From the NCBI GenBank assembly GCA_917880885.1, contig OU862912.1, positions 52,687,117 to 52,751,116 of the forward strand: DNA of 64,000 nt, in the 5' to 3' direction. Origin of the DNA: Limnephilus marmoratus (taxonomy: Eukaryota; Arthropoda; Insecta; Trichoptera; Limnephilidae). Each line of letters opens with the position of its first letter. Within the stretch, counting starts at the first letter, position 1. The position numbers and the translations under genes are program-made. Below, in pieces: positions 21,170 through 30,937 of the stretch. The notes below the pieces were generated by a model. That model saw nothing but the letters and a program-made list of their open reading frames with translations. It searched no databases and was not told where the DNA came from.

Positions 21170-21628
21170 TTTTACATTAGATCCACACAGGAAGCCCTGA
21201 GGAAAATAATTTCTCTCAGGGCTTGTCACCTTAATAGGGGATCATGTGTGGACGGTATTTTTAAGGAAGGAAGGAGAGGAAATTCTAGGAATGAAAAAGG
21301 CATGAAGGGTGGGTAGAAATCCGAGGGTCAGCAGGTCCAGGAGTGACGGACGTTTAACTCTATCCCTCCAACTGTACCACAACGCGATCGGTCAAAAGAG
21401 TCCGGGTGGAGAAGTTAAAAAGTCTCCCTCAACTGGGCCCAGGCCGGTTAGATGGGCTGACGCATCCGCCGCCCAGACCTAGACAAACTTCACTTCATGG
21501 ACCCGGAAACCTCTCCTAAGTCACCAAACGCATCGAGCCATTTGAGGTGAACTAAAGTAGAGGTGTTGGTTATCCAATAAATGGTTCCCGGGCGGTGGAA
21601 CCAATACCCGCCTCTCAGGTTTAAATAA
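21170..21628 (-). mobile_element. S-C repeat, near full length
   Basis: From oligo(T)-ACATTAGATCCACACAGG at the left to GGTGGAACCAATACCCGCC at the right. It includes CCAGGAGTGACGGACG, TGGGCTGACGCATCCGCCG and GTTATCCAATAAATGG. Its 3' hairpin, AAGCCCTGAG (21192-21201) and CTCAGGGCTT (21215-21224), carries matched changes on both arms. No coding potential; I cannot find tRNA boxes. Confidence 0.85.
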
Positions 21629-21781
21629 TTGACATATTGTTTTGATGAGTTTTACTTTCCGTGTACATTTGTAACTTAAATTTTAATTTCTATACTACCG
21701 GTTTCGATACATCCGTGTAAAAACTTAATACTGATTTTTAATATTTTTGAATGAAGCTATAACTTTGTGGATATCCATTAT

Positions 21782-21945
21782 AGATTAATGAAACAATTCA
21801 ACTTTGTTTGAACTACTTATATAATGAGTAAATCCGACCGGTTTTAGTATACGCTTGCCCTGAAGAAGGAACGTTTGTTCTGAAACCGGTCGGATTTACT
21901 CATTATACAAGTGGTTCAAACAAAGTTGAATTGTTTCATTAATCT
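21782..21945. repeat. FB-2 palindrome with hammerhead-like centre
   Basis: 63 bp inverted arms (21782-21844 and 21883-21945) differ at about two positions. The plus-strand centre reads GACCGGTT, 16 nt, CTGAAGA (21860-21866), a GGAAC/GTTCT stem with a four-base loop, then GAAA (21882-21885) and CCGGTC. This is the strand order of a type III hammerhead: arm, U-H site, stem I region, CUGANGA, stem II, GAAA, arm. One extra base sits between CUGANGA and stem II. Confidence 0.8.
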
Positions 21946-22139
21946 TTAACTGATTTTTAAGTTTGCTAGTGAATGACACGGGTGTGTCGAAACCAAAGGC
22001 AGAATTTTTTTTTTAAATTTAAGTGACAAATGTACGAGTATAATATGGAATGCAAAACTCTTTAAAAAAAATCTAAAAATTGTTATGTAGTTAAACAAAA
22101 AATACATAGTTGATCTTATTTTATTGCGATTTATTTTTG

Positions 22140-22305
22140 ATTATTATGACGTGTTGCGCTTTCTCCATCTTTAGCCAACGTTTCGAAAAGCGTTACAGTG
22201 TCCATCATCAGGCAAAATGTTAGACACTCTAACGCTGCGCTGTCTGAATGGTTGAAGCTAAACATATGTCAAGGTATGTAATACCTTTGGCCGTGAAATC
22301 TAAAA
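22140..22305. repeat. FB-1 palindrome, degenerate
   Basis: The left arm GTTGCGCTTTCTCCATC, TTTAGCCAACGTTTCG and GTGTCCATCATCAGGC is FB-1. The right arm is badly eroded and ends in CCTTTGGCCGTGAAATC, the outer FB-1 sequence. The minus strand keeps CTGATGA, but its stem II is disrupted. Confidence 0.65.
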
Positions 22306-22334
22306 TCTTATATATTTTTGGTTTATTTAGCCGT

Positions 22335-23905
22335 GTTTTTTTTTTTTTTTACATTAACTCCACACCCTCACTCCCTCAGGGCCTATATCATCTGGGATGC
22401 TGTGTGGAGAGTCTTTTTGAGGAGAGGAAGGAATGAACATTGGTCTTGAAGAGACCCATGTTGTAGGAAGGAGGAAACACAGAGGCCGGCAAATCATTCC
22501 ACAGCCAAGCTGTTGAACACAAGAACGAGTCGAAGAAACGACCCGTTCTCATGTGACAAATGTCAACTGTGTACAAATGTTGGGCACGCGTTTGACGTGT
22601 TTCCCGACTATGCACCGCTGCCGAAGGGATCAATGATGCTAGTTCCTCGGAGCATCTTCCATTGTAATACCGGTAGAACAAGGATAGCATTCCCACCCGA
22701 CGCCTGTGCTCTAAAGATTACAATCCGTCTGTTAAGATGGGAGAATCTATCAAACGGACCGCCCGTTTCTGCACAGAGTCGAGGGTATTTTTCAGGTATT
22801 TTGGAGCTCCAGACCAGAGGTGGCTGCCAAATTCAACCGTGGGGCGCACTTGCTATTTGTACAGGGTTAGCAGTTGTGTACTATTAAAGTATCTGCGGGC
22901 CCTGTACAGTACGCCCAGTTTTTGGGAGGCTAACTTTACTCTGGCTTCGATGGAGCCCCCATACCTCAGCTGGTCACTAAGCACCAATCATATCAATGGA
23001 GGGCCTGTTCGGAAGATTGCTTCCGTTGAAAGCGACTAGATTTTCATTTCGATCCCTTTTAGACGTAATCAGACAAGATTGGGTCTTTGAAACATTAAAT
23101 TCAACTAGATTATTTTTACCCCAAGAGAAAACACTCTCGAGGTAACCGTCCATTCTTTGCTTCAAAGCCTTACGAGCTGTTGGAGTTTGTGAGCCCTTTG
23201 GGGGCTTGTCAAACAAAAAGCTATCATGAACTGTACTGTCATCCGCGTAACAATGAATTGGTGCACATGACAAAAGGTCGTTGATGTGCAACAAAAACAA
23301 AGTCGGAGACAGAACCGATCCCTGTGGGACGCCAGCATTTATTGAGTGTGAGGAAGAGGTGAAACCATCGACTACCGTCTGAAACGACCTCTCCCTCAAG
23401 AAGTCGGCAATCCATGTACACAAGGATGCGGGAAGTCCGTAAGAATGCAGTTTGTTGACAAGTCCTCGGTGCCAAACCCGGTCAAAGGCCTTGGAGATGT
23501 CCAGTGCAACCATTTGGGTCTCACCGAAACGTTCCAGGCATCGCCCCCAAACATGCGTCACATACGCGAGAAGATCACCGCACGAGCGGTTCTGCCGGAA
23601 TCCGTATTGACGGTCGTTAATGATTTTGTTCTTCTCGAGGTATGTGAGTAGTTTGTCGTTGATCACACGTTCCATCACCTTAGACAGAACTGATGTGATC
23701 GCTATGGGGCGGTAGTTGGCCGGGTTGGAGCGGTCCCCCTTCTTTAGAATAGGATGGATAACCGCTTTTTTCCAACCAGAGGGCACAGAGCCAGTCTTCA
23801 GGGACAGTTTAAAAAGCTTCGTCAAAATTGGAGCTATTTCTGCAGCGCACCTTTGCAGTTCCAGGGCAGGTATTCCGTCAGGCCCACTAGCTTTATTAAC
23901 ATCTG
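22335..23905 (-). pseudogene. L-A LINE reverse transcriptase region and 3' end
   Basis: The longest LINE copy. The minus strand opens with NKASGPDGIPALELQRCA (about 23895-23840) and continues in one 282-residue frame (23825-22977). That frame has NPANYRPIAITSVLSKV (about residues 34-50), ALDISKAFDRVWH (107-119), AGVPQGSVLSPTLF (164-177) and the catalytic YADD (193-196): a Jockey/CR1-type RT. A frameshift near 22985 and stops near 22865 and 22715 kill the rest, which reads KLGVLYRARRYFNSTQLLTL and then FFDSFLCSTAWLWNDLPASV. The endonuclease and 5' part are missing. The 3' end has oligo(T) at 22339-22351, and its last ~110 bp resemble S-C. The copy is an inactive remnant. Confidence 0.9.
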
Positions 23906-24045
23906 TACTTGCACTTCACAATCTCACAGTCTACCCCTCAACTGCAGCCTCACAATCTACCCCAATTGGAAATACCATAGTCTCACTGGCTTCCCGCGGT
24001 TGGGAGCAGTTTGTACTCTTGTGCGCTATTCACATTAAAAAAAAG
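23906..24045 (+). mobile_element. S-A SINE 3' fragment
   Basis: CAACTGCAGCCTCACAATC, CCCCAATTGGAAATACCATA, GTCTCACTGGCTTCCCG and TCTTGTGCGCTATTCACAT, then an A-run. It abuts the truncated 5' end of the L-A copy. Confidence 0.75.
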
Positions 24046-24370
24046 GATTACATAGCTTCCGCACTAATTAACGAAAGTAAAATAATACGCTTTTATTTAT
24101 TATTTTAATTAAGCACATAAACCACACCAGCGTTCAAAATGTTAATTGCAGGACATGCTGTTTTGCATGGTAAAAGTTTTTGCAACGTTGCTGGATGTAC
24201 GCAATATTCCAGACTGTTAATGTCATTGTAAACTGAAATGAAAGTAGACAGCAGAAAATAGACAGAAATACTTACCGAGATCAATTGCACGAAAAATTTA
24301 TTCCGAATTCAAATATTCGTTCGAACTGCAAATATTCGTCGCTGAATCAGTAGATTAATATATCTTACCA

Positions 24371-24790
24371 CTAGCTGACCCGACAAACGTTGTTTTGCCA
24401 TATAAATAATTATTTCTAGTGAATATTTTGGTTGTTAAATAAAAAATAACGAATGTATTGTAAGAGTGTGGGGATGGGATATAAGGCAGAAAGAGGAATG
24501 TAGCGCTGTAGACAATGACCGCCGATAAAAACAAAACAAAAAAACACCAAACCAGGTAGGAAAATGAAATAAACAAAATCAATATGAATTTCGAAGAGCA
24601 ATTGAGTGTACGATATTTTTTGTCAGTCCGTCTTTAGCCAACACAAATAATGTCGATGGTTTGCCCACGCGGGCCGAATTAAATATCAAAATTACGCGAC
24701 GCTTCTCGTGAATGTCTTGCTCATGTGTGGATGAAAGTTCGATTAGACGGACGTAGCGCCATCTGTCATTCAACAACATAAATAATTTCG
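24371..24790 (-). mobile_element. Helitron 3' half (other family)
   Basis: A|CTAGCTGACCCGACAAACG at 24370 is the inverted Helitron 3' terminus, with AAACGTTGTTTTGCC as terminal hairpin sequence. The right-hand limit is uncertain; TAGCGCCATCTGT near 24753 is common inside insect Helitrons. No ORF was recognised. Confidence 0.55.
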
Positions 24791-25344
24791 TTCTATTTGA
24801 AATACGAAAGACAGTTAAATTTGTTCATACAAGAATACTAAAATCGCGATTAAAAAATGGGAGGGTGGGGGTATGAGGATTGAAATTTGAGGTTATAGGT
24901 ATTTTTTGATGTCAAATTTAAAAAAAATACAAAAAAATAAAATTGTAAAAAAATTGAAGCAATCAAAAATTAATTTTGTTAACAAAATAATAGCACCCTG
25001 TAAATCACCCTTCTTAACAGTGTTTCCATGTTAGGTTGACTCTTCCCACCATTCCCGCCCTCCCCACTACCTCTAACTAGTAATTATTTCTGTACTTGTA
25101 TAGATTTTTAAGTTAGTTTTAAGATTGCTGGTAAATGACACGGATATGTCGAAAACGGAAGCAGAAAAATAAAAATTTGAGTAAAAAATGTTCATGGAAA
25201 GTAAAACTCTTAAAAACTAAATTATTACAAGGCCAAGAAATATAAAAAAAAAAAAACAGAAGAAAAAAAATTGCTAAACTGCTGAGAGAATCGCATATAA
25301 TAATGATCGGTAGGAATATATTTTTTAAATCAATTAAACAGTGA
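24791..25344. other. Unassigned AT-rich stretch
   Basis: No gene. ACTCTTCCCACCATTCCC (about 25040) is faintly S-A-like. Runs of A near 24920-24960 and 25240-25270. Confidence 0.3.
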
Positions 25345-25650
25345 TACTTTGTTTGAACCACTTGTATATTTGTTTAAAGCCGACCGGTTTCGGAACGACC
25401 GTTCCTTCCTCAGGGCAAACGTCTACTGATTTGACAATTACAAAATAGTAGGTGGGAACAATGTATTATTACTAAGGATTGTGGTAGGGGTGGAGGCGTT
25501 GCTAGGGATTAATGAGGAGTGGGTGGGGGAACATGTCCATGATTGGGCCGTGAGATAATATTTTTTGTTTGTTGATAAAATAGATTCATTATTTTTAAGG
25601 GAATTTTTTATTTTCAAATAAACAAATATACAAGTGGTTCAAACAAAGTA
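25345..25650. repeat. FB-2 palindrome, wide-spaced copy
   Basis: 32 bp arms at 25345-25376 and 25619-25650 are exact inverses (GTTTGAACCACTTGTATA). The minus strand carries CCTGAGGAAGGAACG, then GTCGTTCCGAAACCGGTC (about 25415-25379): CTGAGGA, a GGAACG/CGTTCC stem, then GAAA. The opposite arm lacks the GACCGGT block, so the hammerhead-like unit is incomplete here. Confidence 0.7.
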
Positions 25651-26154
25651 ACATTGTTTCATTTATCTATAATGGATAACCACAAAGTTATAGCTACATT
25701 CAAAAGTATGTATTTTTTAGTTTAGATTACCTTTCTAGTAAAAAAAGTTTTTGGTGGAAAAAAGCGGGAGAATGTTTATTATTCACTGTATTCAGTCACC
25801 TGTACAGCAGCTAATGTAGGCCATATTTTAGCATGTATTAACCTCGCTCAAGCGTCAACTGTCCTAGTCAAAATCATTACTTTATTCAAAACGGTTCGAT
25901 GACAGATTTTATAAAACCAGAATTATACATCCTGTGATGTGAGATTTTTTAGTGTTAATATTTTTTTGAATCGTAAAAACCGTTAAAAATTCGGACGTAT
26001 TTTGTCAGTAGATAAAAATACTTTCGCTTTGCAATAAAATCAAAATAAATGGAATATTTGTGAAAGAATCCGAAAACTAAAATCTGTTTTCGAAAGGTAA
26101 TAAAATATGCTTTCAAATTGTATTTTTAGAAATAACCTTGTAATTGATTTTAGA
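25651..26154. other. Unassigned stretch
   Basis: ATCTATAATGGATAACCACA at 25668 matches sequence outside the other FB-2 copy (21765-21785, inverted), so the FB-2 repeat probably extends to about 25710. Nothing else recognised. Confidence 0.35.
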
Positions 26155-26350
26155 TTTTCACGGCCAAAAGTATTTTTTTTATTATTTGTTTTTGGGGTAT
26201 TATACAGTGTTGCGCTATCTCCTCCTTTAGCCAACGTTTCGGACAGATGTGTCACACATCTGCCCTGATGATGGACACTGTAACGCTGTCCGAAACGTTG
26301 GCTAAAGGAGGAGGTAGCGCAACACGGCTTAACACCCCAAAAACAAATAA
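26155..26350. repeat. FB-1 palindrome, most hammerhead-like copy
   Basis: The outer arms hold TTGTTTTTGGGG and TTTAGCCAACGTTTCGGACA against TGTCCGAAACGTTGGCTAAA. Between them lies CAGATGTG-TCA-CACATCTG (26245-26263), a compact stem-loop, then CTGATGA (26265-26271), a GGAC/GTCC stem with its loop, and GAAAC (26292-26296). The order is stem III strand, GUU, stem I hairpin, CUGAUGA, stem II, GAAA, stem III strand. It departs from a standard hammerhead by one extra base before stem II and two unpaired bases at the foot of stem I. Confidence 0.8.
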
Positions 26351-26924
26351 CAAAAAAACCATGTAATTGGTTTTTACGTTAAAAACGAAAAAAAAAATAA
26401 AAACCCGAACATATTTTATATGAAAAATGAATAAAACGTTATTGATACCTCACTTTTTGGTCGTTTTACCTAAAAATAATTATTAAGAAATCACAAAGTT
26501 ACATAACTTTTTTAAAATTGCGATCGAAAACTTTGTTTTTATAAAGGTATACATGTTAATCCCCCCCCCAGTTAAGTGTTGACAATAATAAGCACAAACC
26601 TTCATCTCTGTCATATATTTTCAATCAATATTAATTTTAGTTGTACTACAGCATTGAATGTAATTGTAGCTCTTTGTGTCATTTCTTAATCAAATGCCAC
26701 AATTAATTTATAACTCTTTTTTTAATTATATCTTAAGTACCTACAACAAATATTTTGTGACATGTAATATGTATTTATGGTATATTTATACCGTTAATAA
26801 ATAAATAAATCTCTATTTTGCAAGATTTGGAAACAGAGAACATCTCCTCTTCCCAAGTTCTGTTTGTACAGCAAAAGTTTCGCAACAAACGCAGAATTAC
26901 ACTTCAATTTATATTCTTCTTCCT
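26351..26924. other. Unassigned AT-rich stretch
   Basis: TTTATACCGTTAATAAATAA at 26783-26812 resembles a LINE 3' end on the plus strand. No coding sequence. Confidence 0.35.
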
Positions 26925-27085
26925 TTGCGCTGTCCCAACTCATTGCCTAGGTAGGCTGTTGGGGTCGGCTCTTCTCGTTCTCAGGTTGTAATATCTTCTG
27001 TTCTGGGTATCGCCTTCATCCAGGCCGTTTCTTCGAAGAATTTTGGAACATTGAGTCGTCCAGGAGTTCTTCGGTCTTCCTTTAT
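26925..27085 (-). pseudogene. RTE-like LINE C-terminal fragment
   Basis: The minus strand reads KGRPKNSWTTQCSKILRRNG then YYNLRTRRADPNSLPRQ and a stop: the GRP..W and R.ADP blocks ending many LINE ORF2 proteins. Only the last ~50 codons remain; the sequence upstream is low-complexity. Confidence 0.65.
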
Positions 27086-27186
27086 TTATATTTTTATTGA
27101 AGTAATTTATATTATTATTGAAGTAACAATAACAATAATACAACAATACAAAAATTATACTTCTTTTTGTCTAAGACTAAGAAAAT

Positions 27187-27311
27187 TTGTTTTATGCACC
27201 CCCTGACGTTGTTCAGGGACCCCCACCTCATTTTTAATTTTCTACAGAACCTCTGAATGATCCTGAGAACCCCTGGGGGTCATAAGGACCACTTTGAGAA
27301 CCACTGGTTTA
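27187..27311. mobile_element. hAT-like right-end fragment
   Basis: GACCACTTTGAGAACCACTG at 27288-27311 is a classic hAT-type terminus (CAGTGGTTCTCAAAGTGG inverted). ACCCCTGGGGGTCATAAGG precedes it. No matching left end was found. Confidence 0.55.
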
Positions 27312-27423
27312 GATCCTAGGTAGATGGTTTAGTTTATATACTTCTTGCTATGATAGTAAGGGAGACAACGATTTCTGTGAGACCTATGTGAGCTGGGATA
27401 AATATGGTCTCCTGTGATTCAAC

Positions 27424-27448
27424 GGTTTAAGCCGCCGCGGCTTAAACC
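27424..27448. repeat. Short perfect palindrome
   Basis: GGTTTAAGCCG - CCG - CGGCTTAAACC, 11 bp arms. Isolated; no function is evident. Confidence 0.8.
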
Positions 27449-27725
27449 AAATATCTACCGATTTCTTACATATCTCCCTTAAACATTTGAAGTTCAAAAT
27501 ATATGTTATTTTTGAAGATAATATAATTGCCGAAACGCAAATTATATGAAATTCCCTCGATAGAAAAAAATCGCAAAATACGCTCCGAAAATTATTATAA
27601 ACACGTTTTTTCAGTTATTTTATAAGATATATTTACTTATGAGTTATGAGTATCCGTTGCGTAGTTTAAAAGATCTAAGCGCACAGACAGCGGGAGCGAC
27701 TTCATTTTATACCTACTATGTAAAG

Positions 27726-28698
27726 CAGAGGTTCCCAAAGTAGGTGTCGTGGCACAATGGAGTGCCACGGAAAGAGATCGGGGGATCCGCGAGGCGCCCC
27801 TGACCTCTCTACTAAAAATCAAAATTGACATGAATACAAACATTTTATGAGTACAGTGAGCAGCAGGCTCAACCGTCGTACTAAACATACACACCTCAAG
27901 AGTATTTGGATGGTTTTTGTAATTATATTTGCATTTTCACCTATGTTTTCCTATCAATAAATTTACAGGTTCATTTTAAATACGAGTTGTATTAGTTTTT
28001 ATTTGTTTATTTATTCTTAGTACATTTACATTACAAAGGTATAATATATTGTCCTCCACACTAGGAGTTCACCTGTGTTGTAGAGGACATTTTGTAAATT
28101 ATTTTGTGAATAGTAAAACAAAAGAGTGTTAATTGCTAATACAAAAAGAGAAACAATAAAAATCAAAATATAAAATCGACTTCAATTCGACAAAAATTAT
28201 AAATTAAAAGTTAAAAAGATTGTAGCCAGTTCTTATGTTTTTTTGTATTCAATAATATTAGTTGTTTTATATTGTGTAGGAAGAGAATTGTATAGTTTTA
28301 TAGCCTGGTATCTGTAGTGTTTTTGTCCAAAGGATGTGTTTGTTTTTGGTATTTGTAGTTGGTGAGCATGTCTTGTTCTAGTATTGCGAGAATTTTGTGA
28401 AGTGTTAAATGTGGATAAGTTCTTGTAAAGGAAAGTTAGTATTTGTTTTGAATATAATTTTTGAATTTTCAGCACTGGGAATTTTTCGAATATGATTGAA
28501 GTGGGTGTTAGTATTCGTAACTTAAGTATTACTTTTATTAGGGTTTTCTGAGCTTTAAAGTTAGCTTTAGTTTCTTACCTTGTTTCTTCTTCATAGACGT
28601 ACATATATGAAATATAGCTACCACAGATAGATATTATATCGTGAGAAAATTCAAATTTTTTAAGGGTGCCATGACTTGGAAAAGTTTAGGAACCACGG
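27726..28698. mobile_element. Second hAT-like element, split by an L-B LINE
   Basis: Left end CAGAGGTTCCCAAAGTAGG at 27726; right end TTTAGGAACCACGG to 28698. The flanks ATGTAAAG (27718-27725) and ACGTAAAG (28699-28706) are an 8 bp duplication with one change. GTGGCAC near the left end and GTGCCATGAC near the right are subterminal inverted words. There is no transposase. A LINE fragment fills about 28005-28540. Confidence 0.75.
28005..28540 (-). pseudogene. L-B group LINE C-terminus and 3' UTR
   Basis: The minus strand reads LQIPKTNTSFGQKHYRYQ and AIKLYNSLPTQYKTTNIIEY, the G...Y.A.K.YN.LP block of CR1/L2-like ORF2 ends. At the 3' side, GTCCTC...GAGGAC (28052-28090) can form a hairpin, and TTTATTTATTC ends the element. 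It is nested in the hAT-like repeat. Confidence 0.7.
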
Positions 28699-29067
28699 AC
28701 GTAAAGATACAGATTGGTAAACACACAGTTTCATTCACATTTTGAGGTGTAGTGAGTTTCACCATAATATGGGAAAAAAACCATATTGATAGTGAAATTG
28801 CAAAAACAAAATAAATTATGATCTATTCGTTTAGTTGCTACGAGACACGTAGGTACTTAAAATGTAAGATGACGTTAAATCTACTAATATAGTAGACATA
28901 TAAAAATAATCATGAAATAAAAGAAAAAAAATTAGAGTGTAATTCACACGCGATAGAAGTGATACTAGAAAGTCGCTAGATGTCGCTTTCTTTTGCCTGT
29001 TTATTTTAAAGTGGTTTGAAGATTGGATATTGATTTACAAAAACCAAAAAGTAATTTTTTTTGGATT

Positions 29068-29150
29068 TCGTAGGATTCGAACCTCCCACCGCTGGATTTA
29101 TCTGGCCGCTGAGATTTGCGACGCACTGTACCGCTGCGCTATGGGACGCG
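29068..29150 (-). mobile_element. tRNA-like SINE head, third type
   Basis: On the minus strand, A box TAGCGCAGCGG (plus 29131-29141) and B box GGTTCGAATCC (plus 29073-29083). The two are farther apart than in most tRNAs, and the T stem has a mismatch. I therefore call it a tRNA-derived head or decayed tRNA and not a gene. GGATTTCGTAGG follows directly, then AT-rich sequence. Confidence 0.55.
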
Positions 29151-29194
29151 CTCGGCGAGGCACGGATTTACGCATTATATTCCGACGACCCGTA

Positions 29195-29860
29195 AAAAAA
29201 CAAAGCCGCCAATAAGCGCACACCTATCGTCAGTTCCGTTTTATATCTCAGCCAATAGGAGCCTTGAGCGCAGTTTGATTCTTCTTCTTCTTTCGTATGG
29301 TGGGGGGTCAGAGGGGGACATCTAGGTCTGCGAGCCAGTCTAGGGCCTCAGGCGTTGCCCTGTGGACCTCATTAATCCCGCCGGGGAATGAATGGAGCGG
29401 GTATTCGTTGACCACATGTTCGGTGGTCTGCACCGCACCGCATTCACACGTCGCCGACTCTTTAAGGCCCCATCTATGCATCATGTGAGCACAACGGCTA
29501 TGGGAGCACCTTATCCTATTGATGGCAGTCCAGAGTTTGCGAGGCAATGAGGACCCAGGCTGTCTCTCAGTGGGGTCTTGCACGAGATGGGCGTTTTTGA
29601 CGTTGGCTGACTGCCACTCAAGCTTCCACCTATCTTCTAGGGTGAGAGGTGTTCGAAGGAGTCTTTCTCCTTCCGTCCAGAAGGGTTTTCGAGACTTTAA
29701 GCGGCATGCCGGGTGAGAAATGACATCATCGTGCAAGGGTATTTCGCTTTTTTGCAGCGCAGTTTGATGCTTCGCAGGTGCCGTAGTGCGTCATTTCCGT
29801 TTCATCCGAATTTTAAATCACTTTAACGGGGCAAAGGAAGTTTCACTACAATAAAATTCA
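29195..29860 (-). repeat. R-D repeat, interrupted by a LINE
   Basis: The two halves (29195-29279 and 29769-29860) match R-D inverted: GCCGCCAATAAGCGCAC with TCTCAGCCAATAGG, and GTGCGTCATTTCCGTTTCA with TTTTAAATCACTTTAACGG. The halves are separated by a LINE with a 13 bp target duplication. Confidence 0.7.
29280..29755 (-). pseudogene. 5'-truncated LINE with zinc-knuckle C-terminus
   Basis: The 142-residue minus frame (29736-29308) contains LPRKLWTAINRIRCSHSRCA, then WGLKESATCECG and QTTEHVVNEYPL. It is the Jockey/RTE-type LINE tail with a CxC...H...C-like finger, although the last Cys reads Tyr (NEYPL). The 3' end is (GAA)n on the minus strand (CTTCTTCTTCTTT at 29281-29293). AGCGCAGTTTGAT at 29267-29279 and 29756-29768 is an exact 13 bp target-site duplication, so the insertion is fairly recent and complete as it landed. 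Confidence 0.85.
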
Positions 29861-30429
29861 TTATTGTTAATAACCGATCAACGAATTATTAATCTAGTTA
29901 TTAAATTTGTTTAATTCGCATTTAATAAATTATTATAAACACCGTTAATAATGGAACATATCACCATTATATAAAAGATGTTTCTAGTTAACAAGCAACC
30001 TTAACTGGCTAAAAAGGTCCCCGGGGTACAAACTAAGCCACGTTTTTGTTAGTTACGAAGGCGGTAAATCATTTAAATTTACGGTGGCGACCGCGACGTG
30101 GGGCCCTAATTTCCAAGTAAGTCAGAGGTTACAAGACTTATTAACACGTTTATTAATGTTATTATTCGGGTTGGGAACAAGAGACCAAAGAAACGGAACA
30201 AGAACACGAAAGTTGTTACTAAAACTTTCTCTAAGTTGGTGATGAAAGTTCTGGAACTAAGTTATGTTGGGTCAAATCACCAGATATATACACTACACAG
30301 TACTGTAATACCTATAGTAATATTTACTCGTACATGGCAGATGGTTTTATTGATAAAAATCAGTTTTGGCGTAGCCGATAAGTACCGGATACCGAGTGCT
30401 CTTAAGCTCAGCGCCTAATGATGGACTAA
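29861..30429. other. Unassigned stretch
   Basis: No gene. CGGTGGCGACCGCGACGTG (30082) is locally GC-rich; otherwise featureless. Confidence 0.3.
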
Positions 30430-30510
30430 CGTATGTTTACTGTACGAAACGTTTGCAAAGGAGGAATTGCAACGGCATAATACCCCGAAAATGAATCATG
30501 ATAATAATCA
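30430..30510 (+). repeat. Degenerate FB-1 arm
   Basis: GTACGAAACGTTTGCAAAGG, AGGAATTGCAACGGCATAAT and ACCCCGAAAATGAATCATG match the FB-1 right arm with many changes. AATGATGGAC just upstream is a decayed CTGATGATGGAC. Confidence 0.55.
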
Positions 30511-30627
30511 TAAATGGAGAGATGGTATAATGTAATATGGTGATCATCAGATATGGTAACAATATTAACTTTCACTCGACTGCGAATCGAAAGGTACCCT
30601 TTTGCTTTTGTTTTTGCTTTCACTCAG

Positions 30628-30880
30628 TTACTGCGTGGCGGGCCGAATCGGAAGAATCTGTTTGAAGGAGATATTTCGACCTCCCTAGCCGGACTTTCTA
30701 GACCCATCGCCCTGCACCTAAGAGGTATGGATGGATTTATACGTTTGTCACTCCTGAACACTCCAGATTCCTACCCACCACACATCTTTTTCCTAAAGCA
30801 GAGGTGCTGGTTATACAAAAAATGGTTCCCGAGGCGTACCATTGAGGTGGTACCAATTCCCGCCTCCCAAATTTAAATTT
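30628..30880 (+). mobile_element. S-C repeat, rearranged
   Basis: The central S-C part (GCGTGGCGGGCCGAATCGG to CCAGATTCCTACCCACCA, plus) jumps to the 5' S-C end in inverted orientation (GAGGTGCTGGTTATAC, GGTTCCCGAGGCG, CCCGCCTCCC). It is a composite of two copies or an internal inversion. Confidence 0.75.
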
Positions 30881-30937
30881 AATTTAACATTAAAGTATCA
30901 TAATGTTCATACATTCTTTTAAAAATATTATATTTAA

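Noticed and set aside
29308..29736. Host gene with a zinc-knuckle motif
   Set aside because: The motif order is that of a LINE C-terminus, and the segment is flanked by a 13 bp target duplication with a (GAA)n tail.
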